The position numbers and the translations under genes are program-made. The notes below the pieces were generated by a model that was given only the letters and a program-made list of their open reading frames with translations, was not told the DNA's origin and ran no database searches. DNA of 64,000 nucleotides from Impatiens glandulifera (taxonomy: Eukaryota; Streptophyta; Magnoliopsida; Ericales; Balsaminaceae): positions 21,075,819 through 21,139,818 of the forward strand of contig NC_061868.1 in NCBI RefSeq assembly GCF_907164915.1. Reading direction: 5' to 3'. Shown in pieces: positions 35,791-47,481 of this stretch (the first letter of the stretch is position 1; the number at the start of each line of letters is the position of its first letter).

Positions 35791-36874
35791 TCAAGTTATC
35801 AACCGACATGTGTCCGGTCAGACCAAAGTCAAGAGCAACAAATACTTTTACTGGACAGTGTTAAACCAAAACAAGATCAAAATATGGATACAATGGCAGT
35901 TGACGTGTTAATACAAACATATATTCCTCAGAATGTGAAGAAGAAGATTTTCAAAGGTTTAGACTGCGTCACTTGTATTCTGAAACAAGTCTGCTAATTA
36001 AACTGAAGGGAGTTGTTAGATGAATAATTACCGGATTTTGTATACATCCAGAATTAACCTTCAAAGAGTAGGCAGTCGGACAATGTACAACTACCAAGTG
36101 TACAAAAACACAAACGTACAATCTAACTAATTTTAAACCAGCACGGCATCATCATTTGAGAAGCTTCCACCGAATTACTGATCCTTTTGACCAATCATCT
36201 AAGAGAGAGAAATATGACCGTTGTCATATTTCCACTATAAAAGGAAGGTAAAGGGTTGAAGAAAAGTTTCTTGCTCGCACTTTTGGTTACACGAAGAACT
36301 AACGAACAAGAAAAGATTTTTCACAACCTTCTCACTCTTGCGAACATACTTTGACAAATCTACAAAGCTATTGAGTGATAAGAACAAACTGAAAAGTTCT
36401 GCGTTTTTACATATTTGTGAAAGTGTATTACAATGCTGTGTGAGTGTTATAAAGTAAATATCGAGCAGTAAATAAGACTCGATTGTGTGTTGTATTGTGT
36501 AGTTACATATTTCTTAGTGAATATCCTTCTCATTATTTGAGAAGAAGGGGTGAGGTAGGAGTTTTATATCCGAACATCCATAAAATCGTTGTCTTATGTT
36601 CTTTACTTATTTTCGATCACCAAACCAACCGAACCGGTTTTCCCTCATTCTAACCAATCATTCTCTACTTTCTTCTTTAACCGATCCGTGTGTGTTACTT
36701 CAGGCTGAAACAAACATTTCCGCTCTTGAACCCGGTTCAAGAGTTTGTGACAGCCTGTGTAGTGTTAAGACCAGTGTTAATTCTTAACCGGATTAGCACC
36801 AACTGTTGTGTTTGTGTTTAAGCGGTCTCCTTTAGCTGGACCCCGGTCCCCTATCGGCGATCCTGATCCTAACA
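35609..36874 (+). repeat. 3' LTR of LTR-D
   Basis: TGTTAGACAAATTAG...GATCCTAACA, 1,266 bp. TATA box ACTATAAAAGGAAG at about 36,234-36,247, shared LTR block at 36,540-36,586. Followed by TCGAG, the right target duplication. Confidence 0.85.
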
Positions 36875-37080
36875 TCGAGAATATTGATGCCAGGGGCTCC
36901 TCTTGATGATCTCATAATTTCAAAAGGGGTCTTAGGTTTCTTGAACACCCCTTCTAGAAGAACAGATAAATCGCTTTTCCATATAGTTGCAAATTTCATT
37001 TCAATAATCTTGGATGCAGAAAGACAAACTGGTATCTATTTTGGTATAAGTCTAAAAGCAGCCCCAAGGAGAAGGTAACT
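36875..37080 (-). pseudogene. Accessory gene of LTR-A2, upstream fragment
   Basis: The minus strand reads FKKPKTPFEIMRSSRGAPG, which aligns with FKKPQSAYKLMRSTRQSCG of the LTR-A accessory protein. It continues across LTR-D into MYFPKPKLDEDP at 28,903. Upstream of WKSDLSVLLEG similarity fades, so LTR-A2 is truncated about here and its gag, PBS and 5' LTR are not in the window. Confidence 0.65.
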
Positions 37081-37910
37081 GTCAAAACCGCCCAACTAAT
37101 AAACTCAATAGAAGACAAATTGACCGACTGCATTATTTCTTGGGAAGCATCAACCGCATTTAATGTCATGTAGCTTCTTTTGACCAACCAATTAGATTCA
37201 AGGATTACCGATTATTACACTTGTTTTAATTGGGTGACTCTTGATAATCATGAATATTCTAACAACTTACTCCAATTTAACCTACACCAACCAAACAAAG
37301 AATAATTTATTATAATATTAAAATCTTAAGTTAAAAAGTGCAAGATTACTATACCTCTAGTGTGTCTCAACTATTAGTCACTAACTTGTCCTCAATGTTT
37401 GCTAATATAACGTGCATTAGTCCCAATAAGTGTTTTCTTAACAAATCACACTTGTAATCTTCATTTTAATTTAAAATGTTTAGGTAAGAATTAAATTAGT
37501 AATATTATATTTCTTAAGTAACAACTCTTATTATACAAACTACTCTAAGTAGGTTAAACGTAGGATTTGAGAAAGAATATTTAGATAAAAATGGCATGTG
37601 GTCAACTTCTAATTGGTCAGTGTTATGCAATTTTAATTTTATCATAATTTCTCTTGTTGCAATAATTGTTGACAATTTCATTGGTAATTTATAAATATAT
37701 AACTTTTGAAATTTTAAGAAGTTCATAGAAATTTCTTATCTATTAACGTGTATTTTATCCTTTGTAAATTCAAAATCCATAAATTCAAATAAGAATGATA
37801 TTGGAAGTAGAATTTTGAAAATATTAGGTTTCATAGTATTTGTTTGTATATCTTTTAAACTTGAGACATGTCTTCTTTGTTATACACTTTTGATCTTTTA
37901 CATATAAGAC
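37081..37910. other. AT-rich spacer, no gene seen
   Basis: No reading frame, terminal repeat or match to other parts of the window could be supported over these 830 bp. Confidence 0.5.
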
Positions 37911-39222
37911 TAGGGTTGCTAATGAGCCGAGCCGAGCTCAAGCTTGTTGGAGCTCGAGCTCGACTCGATTAAGTATTTATTAGCTCGACTCGAACTCGAA
38001 CGAGCTTATAAATTCGAGCTCGAATTCGACTCGACTATATTACCCAAAAGCTCGACTCGACTCAAAAATTTGAACTAAAATTGAATTATATATAATAAAT
38101 AAATTTTTTATATATTTTTTAATATTATATATATTATATACTTTTATTATATATAATATATTAACGTTTTTTTTTTATCTTTTTCAATATTATATACAAT
38201 ATACTCATTATTACATCTTAGTATTTACTTTTATTATATATATATTATATTAATATATTTTTTTATGTTTTTAATTTTATATATAACATATTAGTTATTA
38301 TATCCTAATATTTATTTTTATTATATATAATATATTAATCTTTATTTATCTCTTTCATTATTATTTATAATATACTTTTATTATATATATAATATATTAA
38401 CAAATTTTTATCATAAATCCCTAATATTGTTTTTCGACTTGTTTTCTATCCTCACTTAATTAAAAATAAGTGTTTTTTATATTTAATTAAGTCTATCTAA
38501 ATAAACATAAATTTCTCCTAATACATGAATAAATGATCTAAAAGAAAAAACAATAACTATAAAAGAAGTTAAAACAAATTTAATTACCAATAGGATTTTG
38601 TGAATTAATGAGATGTGAAGATTGAAGAAAGAAAAAGAAAAATAAGTAAAAGAAATTGTGAAAAATGAATAAAAAATATATATAAAAACTAAAGAAGAAG
38701 AGATAAAGTGACGAAGAAGAATAATAATAAGAAAAACTAAAGAAGAAGAGATAAGAGTTATTGAAGAAGAAGAATAACTGAAGAAGAAGAAGAGTAACTG
38801 ATGAAGAAGATGAAAAGTAACTTGAAGAAGAAGAGTAATTGATGAAGAAGATGAAGAGTAACTGATGAAGAAGAAGAGATAAAGAGTGACGGTAGAATAG
38901 GATGAATGAACTATATATTAGAAATTAGGGTATTACTTTAGGGATTATGGGCCTTCATGTTGGGCTTTGAAGAGAAAGGGAAATAAAAAAAATATTTTGT
39001 AAAATTTTAATATTAAATAAATAAATAAATATTTAATTATTTTGAGGCTCGAAACAGTTCGAAAAGCAATCGAGCAAGTTTTATATGAGCTGGAGTTCGA
39101 CTTAAATAATAAAGGAGTCGGCTCGAGCTCGACTCGAACTCGGTCAAAGTCAAGCACAAATTGAGCTTTGACCGAACAGCTTGCAAGCGGCTCACGAGCT
39201 ACTTGACTCATTTGCAGCCCTA
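37911..39222. mobile_element. hAT-1: non-autonomous hAT element, 1.3 kb
   Basis: The left end TAGGGTTGCTAATGAGCC and the reverse-complemented right end TAGGGCTGCAAATGAGTC form imperfect terminal inverted repeats. Flanks TATAAGAC and GATAAGAC match at 7 of 8 bases, the 8-bp target duplication size of hAT. Subterminal zones are dense in GAGCTCGA words on both sides. The middle holds AT-rich sequence and GAAGAAGA microsatellite-like repeats (38,690-38,880). No transposase is encoded. Confidence 0.85.
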
Positions 39223-39230
39223 GATAAGAC

Positions 39231-40061
39231 AATTATTTGAGATAATTTAATCAAATTATTTTCTAAAATAATAATAATTTACTAGAAAAAAAAGGATTAG
39301 TAGGATAAAATCTATAACTATTATAATTGGTTCATATTTATTTCATACCAAGAAATAACGTATTAGATTAAAGAAAGTGATGATTTAATATTAATAAATA
39401 TATTATTTATTTATAAAATAATATATATATATATATAATTAAATGAGGTTATTATAGATTTAAGATTTTAAAAGAATATTATTTATTTATAATAAATAAT
39501 ATATAATTAAATAGTTTAATTATATGGTTAAGATACTAAAAAAATTATTATTTATTTATAAAATAATTTATAATTAAAAAATTTTAATTAAGGAAGGTTT
39601 AACATATTTTGGATCTTCTATCCTTAAATACTCTTTAGCCTATTCATTTAATGAAAAAGTTAAAACCAGGTTAAAACCTTGTGACGACGTGAGACGAAAA
39701 AAAAGTGAGACTCGACACAATTACTTATTTATTTAAAATATGTTTGAAGTACAAATATTATAACTTTTCTTCAAAATTATTGTAAGTTACTTGAGATTAA
39801 AATCTTTCCAACTAAGAAATAGTGATTGCTACCTTTTTTATTCATTATAGAAGTCGTAGACAAGTTCTAACCGAGGTCATGTGAACTAATTAGAGGAGCA
39901 GCATGTGAGGTTCTTATCTTCTTAGGTACCCATTCACGCATCAACATTTATTTTCTATGAATAATACACATTAACTATCTTATAAATTTAGCATAGAGAT
40001 CATATGATTAAGTGTTAGATTTAGATCTAAAATTCTGCTTAAAACATAATAAATTCCAACA
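39231..40061 (+). repeat. 5' LTR of CopF (left end not recognised)
   Basis: Matches 42,690-43,476 along its length, including GTGAGGTTCTTATCT and GTGTTAGATTT. It ends TTCCAACA before ATTTGTACGAAGAC, a possible eroded primer site. Its left part would be interrupted at the hAT-1 target GATAAGAC (GATAAAAC in the other LTR), but sequence left of hAT-1 is not clearly LTR. Confidence 0.65.
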
Positions 40062-42351
40062 ATTTGTACGAAGACTAATCTTGCATAAATCAACAAATTA
40101 ATCGTTAATTTGAATTATATTGAATTAAAAATTGATGAAAATTTTATATGATAAAATTGTAAAATTAATATAAAGATTTTGATTAACTATAATATAATTT
40201 TAAATTTTAAGTTTAGAAAAATTGTATGCTTGTTTGTATATTATTTAATATTGAATGCATAAGATGATTATTTGTATGGTCTACAAAAACGATATGTGTA
40301 TCGTTATTTTTTTTACACGATATGCGTATCATATATATTTTATTTATTTTAATGATTAAATTATTATAAATTAATTTTATAATGCAAAGAAGAGAAGTAC
40401 CATAGAATTCAATGATGGAGATCCATCAATGGTGCAAGTGTCGAGACCAAAAGAATGTTTTGGATATTATTTATATATTTTGAAATTGATATTATCTTTT
40501 TGAAAAGATAGTTCTTTTTAACAAGTTAAGTGGGAGAAATATTTATTTTAAAACAGTCCAAGATGATGAAGAACAATAAACTCAACAAGAACATATGGAT
40601 GATGTCAATGATGAGATAATTATGTATGGACTAGGGCTTTAGATCATCCAAGTGCTTTAGATTATTCAATAGACAAAATACAAAGATCTATAAATAATTG
40701 TGGATAATGTCTCAGATTACGTTTTTGAACCCATTCGTAGATCGAAAAGGTCAAGGGTACAATCAAAACGTTTTGATGATTTCAAAATGAATGCAAGTCT
40801 TGATGTTCTTATTCTAGAATATAATAATGACATTATATCTCTAAAAAATGAGTGAAAGGTCTAAACTCCAATAAATGGTCTAATGTCGTTAAGTCTGAAA
40901 TGGATTTGATGTTTGAAAATCAAGTAAGAGACTTGATAGATTTGCAAGATGGGATAAAACCCATATGAAATAAATATTTTCAAACTCAAAACTACCAGAA
41001 TAAAAATATATATAGACACAAGGAAATAATAGTTTTCATATACAAATTCATAGTATATACTAGCTATTGTGATATTAGATAACAACTTTCACTAGTTTTT
41101 ATGATTAGATATATTATGATATTTTTAGCTATTGTGACTATATGATAGGGCAAATAAATATCAAAACATATTTCCTAAATGTTTTTGGGAGGAGGATGTG
41201 TACATGATACAAATTGAATGTTTTAAAGATTAAAATGATTCTCGAACGATATACAAGCTTCATAAGTCCATTTATAGACTTGAGTAAACATCAAGGAGTT
41301 GAAACTTTTGATTTGATGAATAGATCAAAAGGTCTTTATACATGTAAATGAATGAATTATAAACAAGAGGATCCTTGTATTCACAAGAAGTTTAATGGTA
41401 GTAAGTTAGTCTTCTTTGTCTTGTATGTGGATGACAAACTACTTATTGGAATGACATTCTGATGTTAGATTTTGTAAATGGATGACAAAAGAAATATTCT
41501 TCAATAAAAGACTTGAAAAAAAAAACTAGTACACACTTCAATTAAGATGTATAGTGATAAATACAAAAGACTTCTTAGATTAAGTCAATGAACCTATATT
41601 TGTAATATTCTTGATAGATTCAAGATGAAAGATTATAAAAAAAAATTATTCAACATGACCAGATGTAGTGTTTTAAAACACATGCAGAGCTTGAAAATAT
41701 AAACAAGATTTCATATCTTATGTTGTAGGATTTATCTTGAATACCATGGTATGTACACGTTTAGATGTTGCAAATATTTTAAACATTTATCACATATAAC
41801 AATCAATGTTTGTAGATATATAAGAATATCATGAAGTACTTGAGAAAAACCAAGAATGATATCTTAATATATGGGGATATGGAAATTTTATCGTATAAGA
41901 CTATATTGATGCAAACTTTTAGAATTAAAGTCTCAATTGAGTTATGTCTTCATCCTTAATAGAGGAACTATGAGCTGAAAGAGTCTCATGTAGTGTATCT
42001 TAGATTCTACAACAAACACTTAGTACATACGAGTGTAACAATAAATGTAACCGTTCGGATGAGAAAGTTCCTAGATGAACATTGTGATGTTCCTAATATT
42101 TTAGTATCTATTAAAATCTATATATTTTGAAAACAATGATGTCATAGCCTATACATAGGAACCAACTTCGAACTCCAAATATAGACATATTATGAAGAAT
42201 TGTCAGCTTATGACACATCATAACTATAAGTGAAATTAAGATGTAATAGGTATATATTGATGACAGGATTACAGATCTATTGGCAAAGTTTAAGCTTAGG
42301 CCCTGACGTGAGAGTCACACTAAACCTAAGGGTCTCAAACGCATTGGAGAA
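40062..42351 (+). pseudogene. pol: CopF: decayed Copia pol remnants
   Basis: Short traces survive. They are an acidic linker and EPIRRSKRSR near 40,560-40,760, RT motif FFVLYVDDKLLIG near 41,410-41,450, CTRLDVAN near 41,755 and TDLLAKF near 42,275. All are embedded in stops and frameshifts. A Copia lineage is clear from YVDDKLLI; the TORK-like LTR start TGTCCTAGAG supports this from memory. From 40,062 to about 40,400 nothing can be named. Confidence 0.6.
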
Positions 42352-43476
42352 TGTCCTAGAGTTTTTTTATTTATTTATGAGTGTTAGACACTAATTTTAT
42401 ATTTGACTTGATGGTTTTATGATATGATATTTCATCCTTATTTATTATTGAATGGATTTTAATTAATATATCTAAATAATTCCTTATTAACAAATGAGAT
42501 AACTTTAAATGATCTGGTGAATGAAACCCCATTAAATGAATTGATTTTTTATTATAAAATGTTTATAGTCACCGTATCATCAAATAAGATATTAAGAGAT
42601 TGTTGTATTTGCACATTCGTTTAATGACAAGTGAGAGATGGAAGGAATTGTCACCTTAAATTTAATGTGTAATGACTAATTTTGGATAAAACAATTATTA
42701 AAATATTTTAATTTAATTATTTTAAGAGTTGTAATGCTTTTCTAGAAGCCAAATACAATAAGGTTCTAACTAATAGAATTGAGTATTATATCAAAGCAAA
42801 TAATGGTTGATTATTAATAAATATATTAGATATTATTAATTATAAATATATTATTTATTTATGAAATAAATTAATATATATAATTTAATAGGTTAAATTA
42901 TACAACTAAGAGTTTAAAATAATATTATTTATTTATGAAATAAATAATATATAATTAAATAGTTTAATTATGGTGTTAAAATTTTAAATAATATATTAAC
43001 TATTTATAAAATAATATAATATAATCAAAAGGTAATTAAGGAAGAATTGTAATATTTTTAATATTCTCTTTTTAAATATTCTACGACCTATTAATAAGTC
43101 AAAACCTTGTGAGGGACTCAACATAATTACTTACTTGAAGTAGTTGTAAAATATACATGTATAATCACTTTTTATAAAAAAGATGGTAAGTTACATGAGA
43201 TTACCATCTTTTCAATTAAACAATAGTGAGTGTTACCCTTGTTCATTCGTTTAAGGAGTCGAAGATAAGAAGGTCTAATCGAGCTTGTGTGAACCAATGA
43301 ACAACACGTGAGGTTCTTATCTCCTTCGGTACCAATAGGACTGAACCAGTTCACACATTAACATGAATTTTCTAATAACATTAGGAATGTTAACGATCTT
43401 ATCAATTTAAGATATAGATCACGAGATTAGGTGTTAGATTTTGATATGAAATTCCACTTAAAACTTAATAATCACA
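42352..43476 (+). repeat. 3' LTR of CopF
   Basis: Begins TGTCCTAGAGTTTTTT after a purine-rich TTGGAGAA and ends near AATCACA. Its right two thirds match the 5' copy at 39,231-40,061. Confidence 0.65.
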
Positions 43477-43587
43477 ATATATGACTTGAATCAAACTTTA
43501 TGATGCATACATTAGTTACTTAAACACAACATGTATGCCTTCTTACAAAATGTAAATAACTTGTTTCAAAGTAGTAAATGGTATGAT

Positions 43588-44129
43588 TAAGGGTAGGTCG
43601 GTACGATATACTTTCATTTATTATACATTCCTTATATTTTATCGAAAATTTCGGTATAGAAAAAAAATCATACAATTATATTAACATTTTGGTATACCTT
43701 AATTTCGGTACGATATCGATACTATACATTTCATACCTAAAAAAATATAATAACTTAAAAAAAACAATTTAATATAGTTACTAAATAAATGTTATACAAA
43801 ATTAAAAATTAAAATTATTTATTATAAAATAAAATATTCATTTTTAAATCTAACATTTTTAAAATCTAGCCAAAGTTAAAAATTAAATTTAATTATAAAA
43901 ATTGAAATTATGAAGAATAAATATAAGTGTATAGTATTTAAGTTAGGCTAAAGTGGATAGAGATTCCGAACGGTATTCAATCACATTTGTATCTATAATT
44001 TGTTTTATAAATTAATAATACAATTCATGTTAGATAATAACAATAATAATAATAATAATAATAATTATTATGATTATTATTATTATTATTATTATAATAA
44101 TAATAATTATTATTATTATAATTATAATT

Positions 44130-44161
<32 letters not shown>

Positions 44162-44833
44162 AATAAATATTAGTTCATTTAGACTTAATTAATAAAAATC
44201 TCACTTTTTTTAATTTGTTCATTTTCATTTAACAATTCAAGTTTATCGTATTTAAGATCTTTTCCTAAGTTGAATTCATCTCTTTTAGCCCATTTGTACA
44301 AACTAATGCCTCCACCATTTTAAGACTCAAATTATTCCTAAAAACATCAAATATCATTTATCTAAGTTAAAAGCAAACTCACTAGTGACAGTTGAGAATG
44401 AAATTGCAAAAGTACCCTTCACTATAATTGAAAGGATTGAGTACTTAGTTTCACTCTTTTCCACCGCTCCAAAAGAATGAAAATTTGATCGAATCTTTGT
44501 TCAATCTTATCATTAAGGTATATATAACATATATTGAATAATAATACAATATAATTATATTTTAATTTAATTTTTAAAAATGGTGTTTCTTTAATTAAAT
44601 TAATATTAAATTTATTTCTTCATAGCTATTATATATATATATTAATTAATAAATATTATTTCGGTATATCAATATACCAAAAATTTTAAAATCTCAACCT
44701 TTACCGTATAAATAATTTTAGTATCGGTATCATACCTTACCTTTTTTCGGTGTATCTTAAAAATTGATATTTTTGATATGATCTTGTGGTACAATATTTT
44801 TGATATACTTATAATATCGTAATTCCCTTCCTA
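43588..44833. mobile_element. hAT-2: hAT-like MITE-type element, 1.25 kb
   Basis: Flanked by perfect 8-bp duplications GGTATGAT (43,580-43,587 and 44,834-44,841). Ends TAAGGGTAGGTCGGTACGATAT and, reverse-complemented, TAGGAAGGGAATTACGATAT share AGGG and ACGATAT. The interior is AT-rich and rich in GGTATA words, with ATT/AAT microsatellites at 44,038-44,165. No transposase. Confidence 0.75.
44038..44165. repeat. ATT/AAT trinucleotide microsatellite forming inverted repeats
   Basis: Alternating blocks of AAT and ATT repeats can fold back on one another within hAT-2. Confidence 0.9.
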
Positions 44834-44861
44834 GGTATGATCCTTACATAAGATAATTGAT

Positions 44862-45520
44862 AAAATTAGTTCACATCTAAAAAATCATCAGTCTTATGAT
44901 CATGAGACTAGTCATCATTGATTCTAGACATTTATTTTATATTATTTGATTTTAACAAATAAATAATAATTTTATAAGTAGGTAATATAGTCAATTACCA
45001 AAATAAAATTATAAATGATTTATTAAGAGAACAAATATTGATGTGTCCGACAATAATGAATAATTGTTTTATGACATCAATCATAAATGGCTTACTAATA
45101 TTTAAATATCACAAACTTTTTTTTTTGATGTATTAATAATTTTTATTAAATAGTAAATATATAAAAAAGAGTTCACATAAAATGTATAAACTAAAGACAA
45201 TGTCATATTAATTTTTAAAACAATAAATTTAAATATATAATGTGAAAAAGAAACTCCTTTAAGTATCATTTAATCATCTCACTTTATATACTCAGTTAAA
45301 TTTTTGGTGCACACCAATTCAAGTCTTCATTGTCATGAGTTAGAGATTTAAACCATTATAATTAAAAAAAAGTATATCAACACTAGTTTTAAATGGAGCT
45401 TTAATGAGTGGTTATACATGTGAAATGACTGTAGGTCTAAAACTAGGCTCAAAGTTTCTTTAATTTTTTATAGTTACTATTTGGGCTGCATCGAAATAAG
45501 TCCATAATAATATTGTATCC
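44862..45520. repeat. Repeat X (660 bp), left copy
   Basis: Matches 49,221-49,880 in direct orientation with few differences, from AAATTAGTTCACATC to TATCC. It abuts the 3' half of ASG1-like copy 1. It lacks TG...CA ends and a coding frame. A tRNA-like patch (ATACTCAGTTAAA, then GAGATTTAAACC) is weakly SINE-like. Confidence 0.8.
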
Positions 45521-45526
45521 TATAAT

Positions 45527-45952
45527 AATGTTACCTCCACAATATGACCAGACCAACTACAACCTACCTTCGATGCATTCGAACACTATTCAGATGCATG
45601 ATCACCCGAACTCTATGCAGATACATGACTCATCATTACAAAATCCAGGTAACTTATTACTCATATATGCAATAAACAGAAATATGATTTGCTTATTTTG
45701 TTTCTTTTATTAGTTGTAGGTATGCATTACAATCAAAGTAACAATGTTTCCACTGTCAACAATTTCGGTCATACAATAGAAACATATGGTGCACCTAACA
45801 CCCTACCAATGAACGACCAAATTCCATTCATGTCAAATGTTATTCCTTCTATACAAGAGGAAAATGTAAAATTCAATGGGACAGTAAACAACAACGATGA
45901 AATACTACAAACATTGAGCAACACCTATTCAGTGACGAGTCACCTGTGGTAG
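45527..45952 (+). pseudogene. ASG1-like gene, copy 1, end of exon 5 and exon 6
   Basis: Exon 5 remnant 45,527-45,648 (LPPQYDQTNYNLPSMHSN), donor GTAACT, acceptor TAG at 45,719, exon 6 to a stop near 45,952 (NTYSVTSHLW). This copy lacks the TAG found in copy 2 and reads IQEENVKFNG through it. The upstream half is 42 kb away at 2,873-3,120, so no functional transcript is expected. Confidence 0.7.
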
Positions 45953-47481
45953 ACTTCAGTGACAATTCACTTCTTCACAATCAAGCGTCTCACAACCAAG
46001 ACGGTGATCATGTTTCTCATGAACGTTTTAACCATTAATGCCCTCAGACAATGACGTGATTAAGGATACAACATTTGCAGTACAATAATATCTAATATTA
46101 AATATTTCATAATAATATAACTTTATTTTCGTTTATAAAGATACCCGACTTTGATATGATTATATATATATATGAATTTTATAAATTGTAAGTCAATAAT
46201 TATATATACTATATATAATATAATATCTATATTTTCAATGTTACTTTTGAGATGGATCGATGAAATTTAGTTTACTCAAATATTTTGTGTGTTTGTATAT
46301 ATTAATATTTTTCATTTAAAAATGATATATTATTTATGAATTATAAAATTATAGAAATGTCTTAAATAGTATTGAAGCATAACAAATTAACTGTGATTAC
46401 ATTTTGGACTCAATGAAATAAATTAGACAGCATTATGTTTTTTTTTTTCATTTGACATTTTTCTTTTATTTAAGTAGTATATTTTTTTATTCTTCAATGA
46501 CTTTTATATTAAATGAATTTTCACAAAAAAAAGTTCCAAATACAAGGGTATAAAATATTCTTTATAACTAAAAGAAATGTCAGAGTTGTACATTATTCAC
46601 ATTCATTTGGTTTGAAATATATAATCAACTGTTGCATTATTTGTTCTCTCCAATGATGTGTTTGCTCCATTATACATAAAGTATTGTTTGTTTTGGATGT
46701 ATTCTCACTATAATTAGTTGTTCCAAAATTTGTTTTGTAACTAAATTGTTATTCTAATAAATTATAAAATTAACTTGTTCTTTTAAAAAGTTTTTGAAAT
46801 TTATCTTTAATCTAGAGACCATTTTACATGTATCTTTTAATACTATTTTTGATTATACACTACAAACATAATACTCATTTGCAACAGGTGCACTATAACT
46901 ATCTTTGCATTAAAATCGGTCTTTAGCATTTTTCTTAGACTATACACAATCGGAAAGTATGAGAAGCAAACAACCCATCGATGATTGAAAGTATTATTCA
47001 GACTATAAAAATCCGAGACGAAAAAAACGATTCCGCTAAATTGATGCCGGGTCGAAAAAAATGCAACATTAACTCAAAACTATGTGATGAAAAGGAAAAC
47101 AAGGCACCCTCCGATACTAAAAAGGCCATTGGTGGGAAAAAGATTTGAAAGACAAATTAAGTTTATTTTTAACTCTTAGATATTGAGATATAGAAATGGA
47201 AAAAATGGAAACCACTTAAACTACCTCCTAAATAACTTAATGAGTTAAGAGATAAATTTTTTATATAAGGAATTTTGATCTTTTCAAATAAACTTACAAC
47301 CTCAAACAAGCTCTCAAACCTTTCAAACTTAAAAATAATACCACCTTCAAATTTTAGTCTCCATTATTATTAAACATATATTAATTATAGTATTTCAAAC
47401 AAAATGACAATTAATATTTACTAACTTATGTTTAAATATAGTTTATATTGTATATCTTATAGTACTCTTACCAAACTCCCT

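Larger units (their letters stand above)
28913..36874 (+). mobile_element. LTR-D: non-autonomous LTR element with two accessory gene copies
   Basis: It begins TGTTAGAAAAATTAG and ends GATCCTAACA, flanked by TCGTG and TCGAG (4/5 match to a 5-bp target duplication). The accessory gene of LTR-A2 reads through across the two flanks, confirming the insertion. The 5' LTR is deleted from about 29,894. There is no PBS, gag or pol. The interior is two accessory-gene copies and a tandem duplication across the 3' LTR boundary. Confidence 0.8.

Noticed and set aside
38945..39232. 95-codon minus-strand open frame
   Set aside because: Crosses the subterminal GAGCTC repeats of hAT-1 and its boundary; no homology.
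46860..47150. Possible CACTA transposon fragment starting CACTACAAACATAATAC
   Set aside because: Only a loose resemblance to a CACTA end; no matching inverted end or 3-bp target duplication found.
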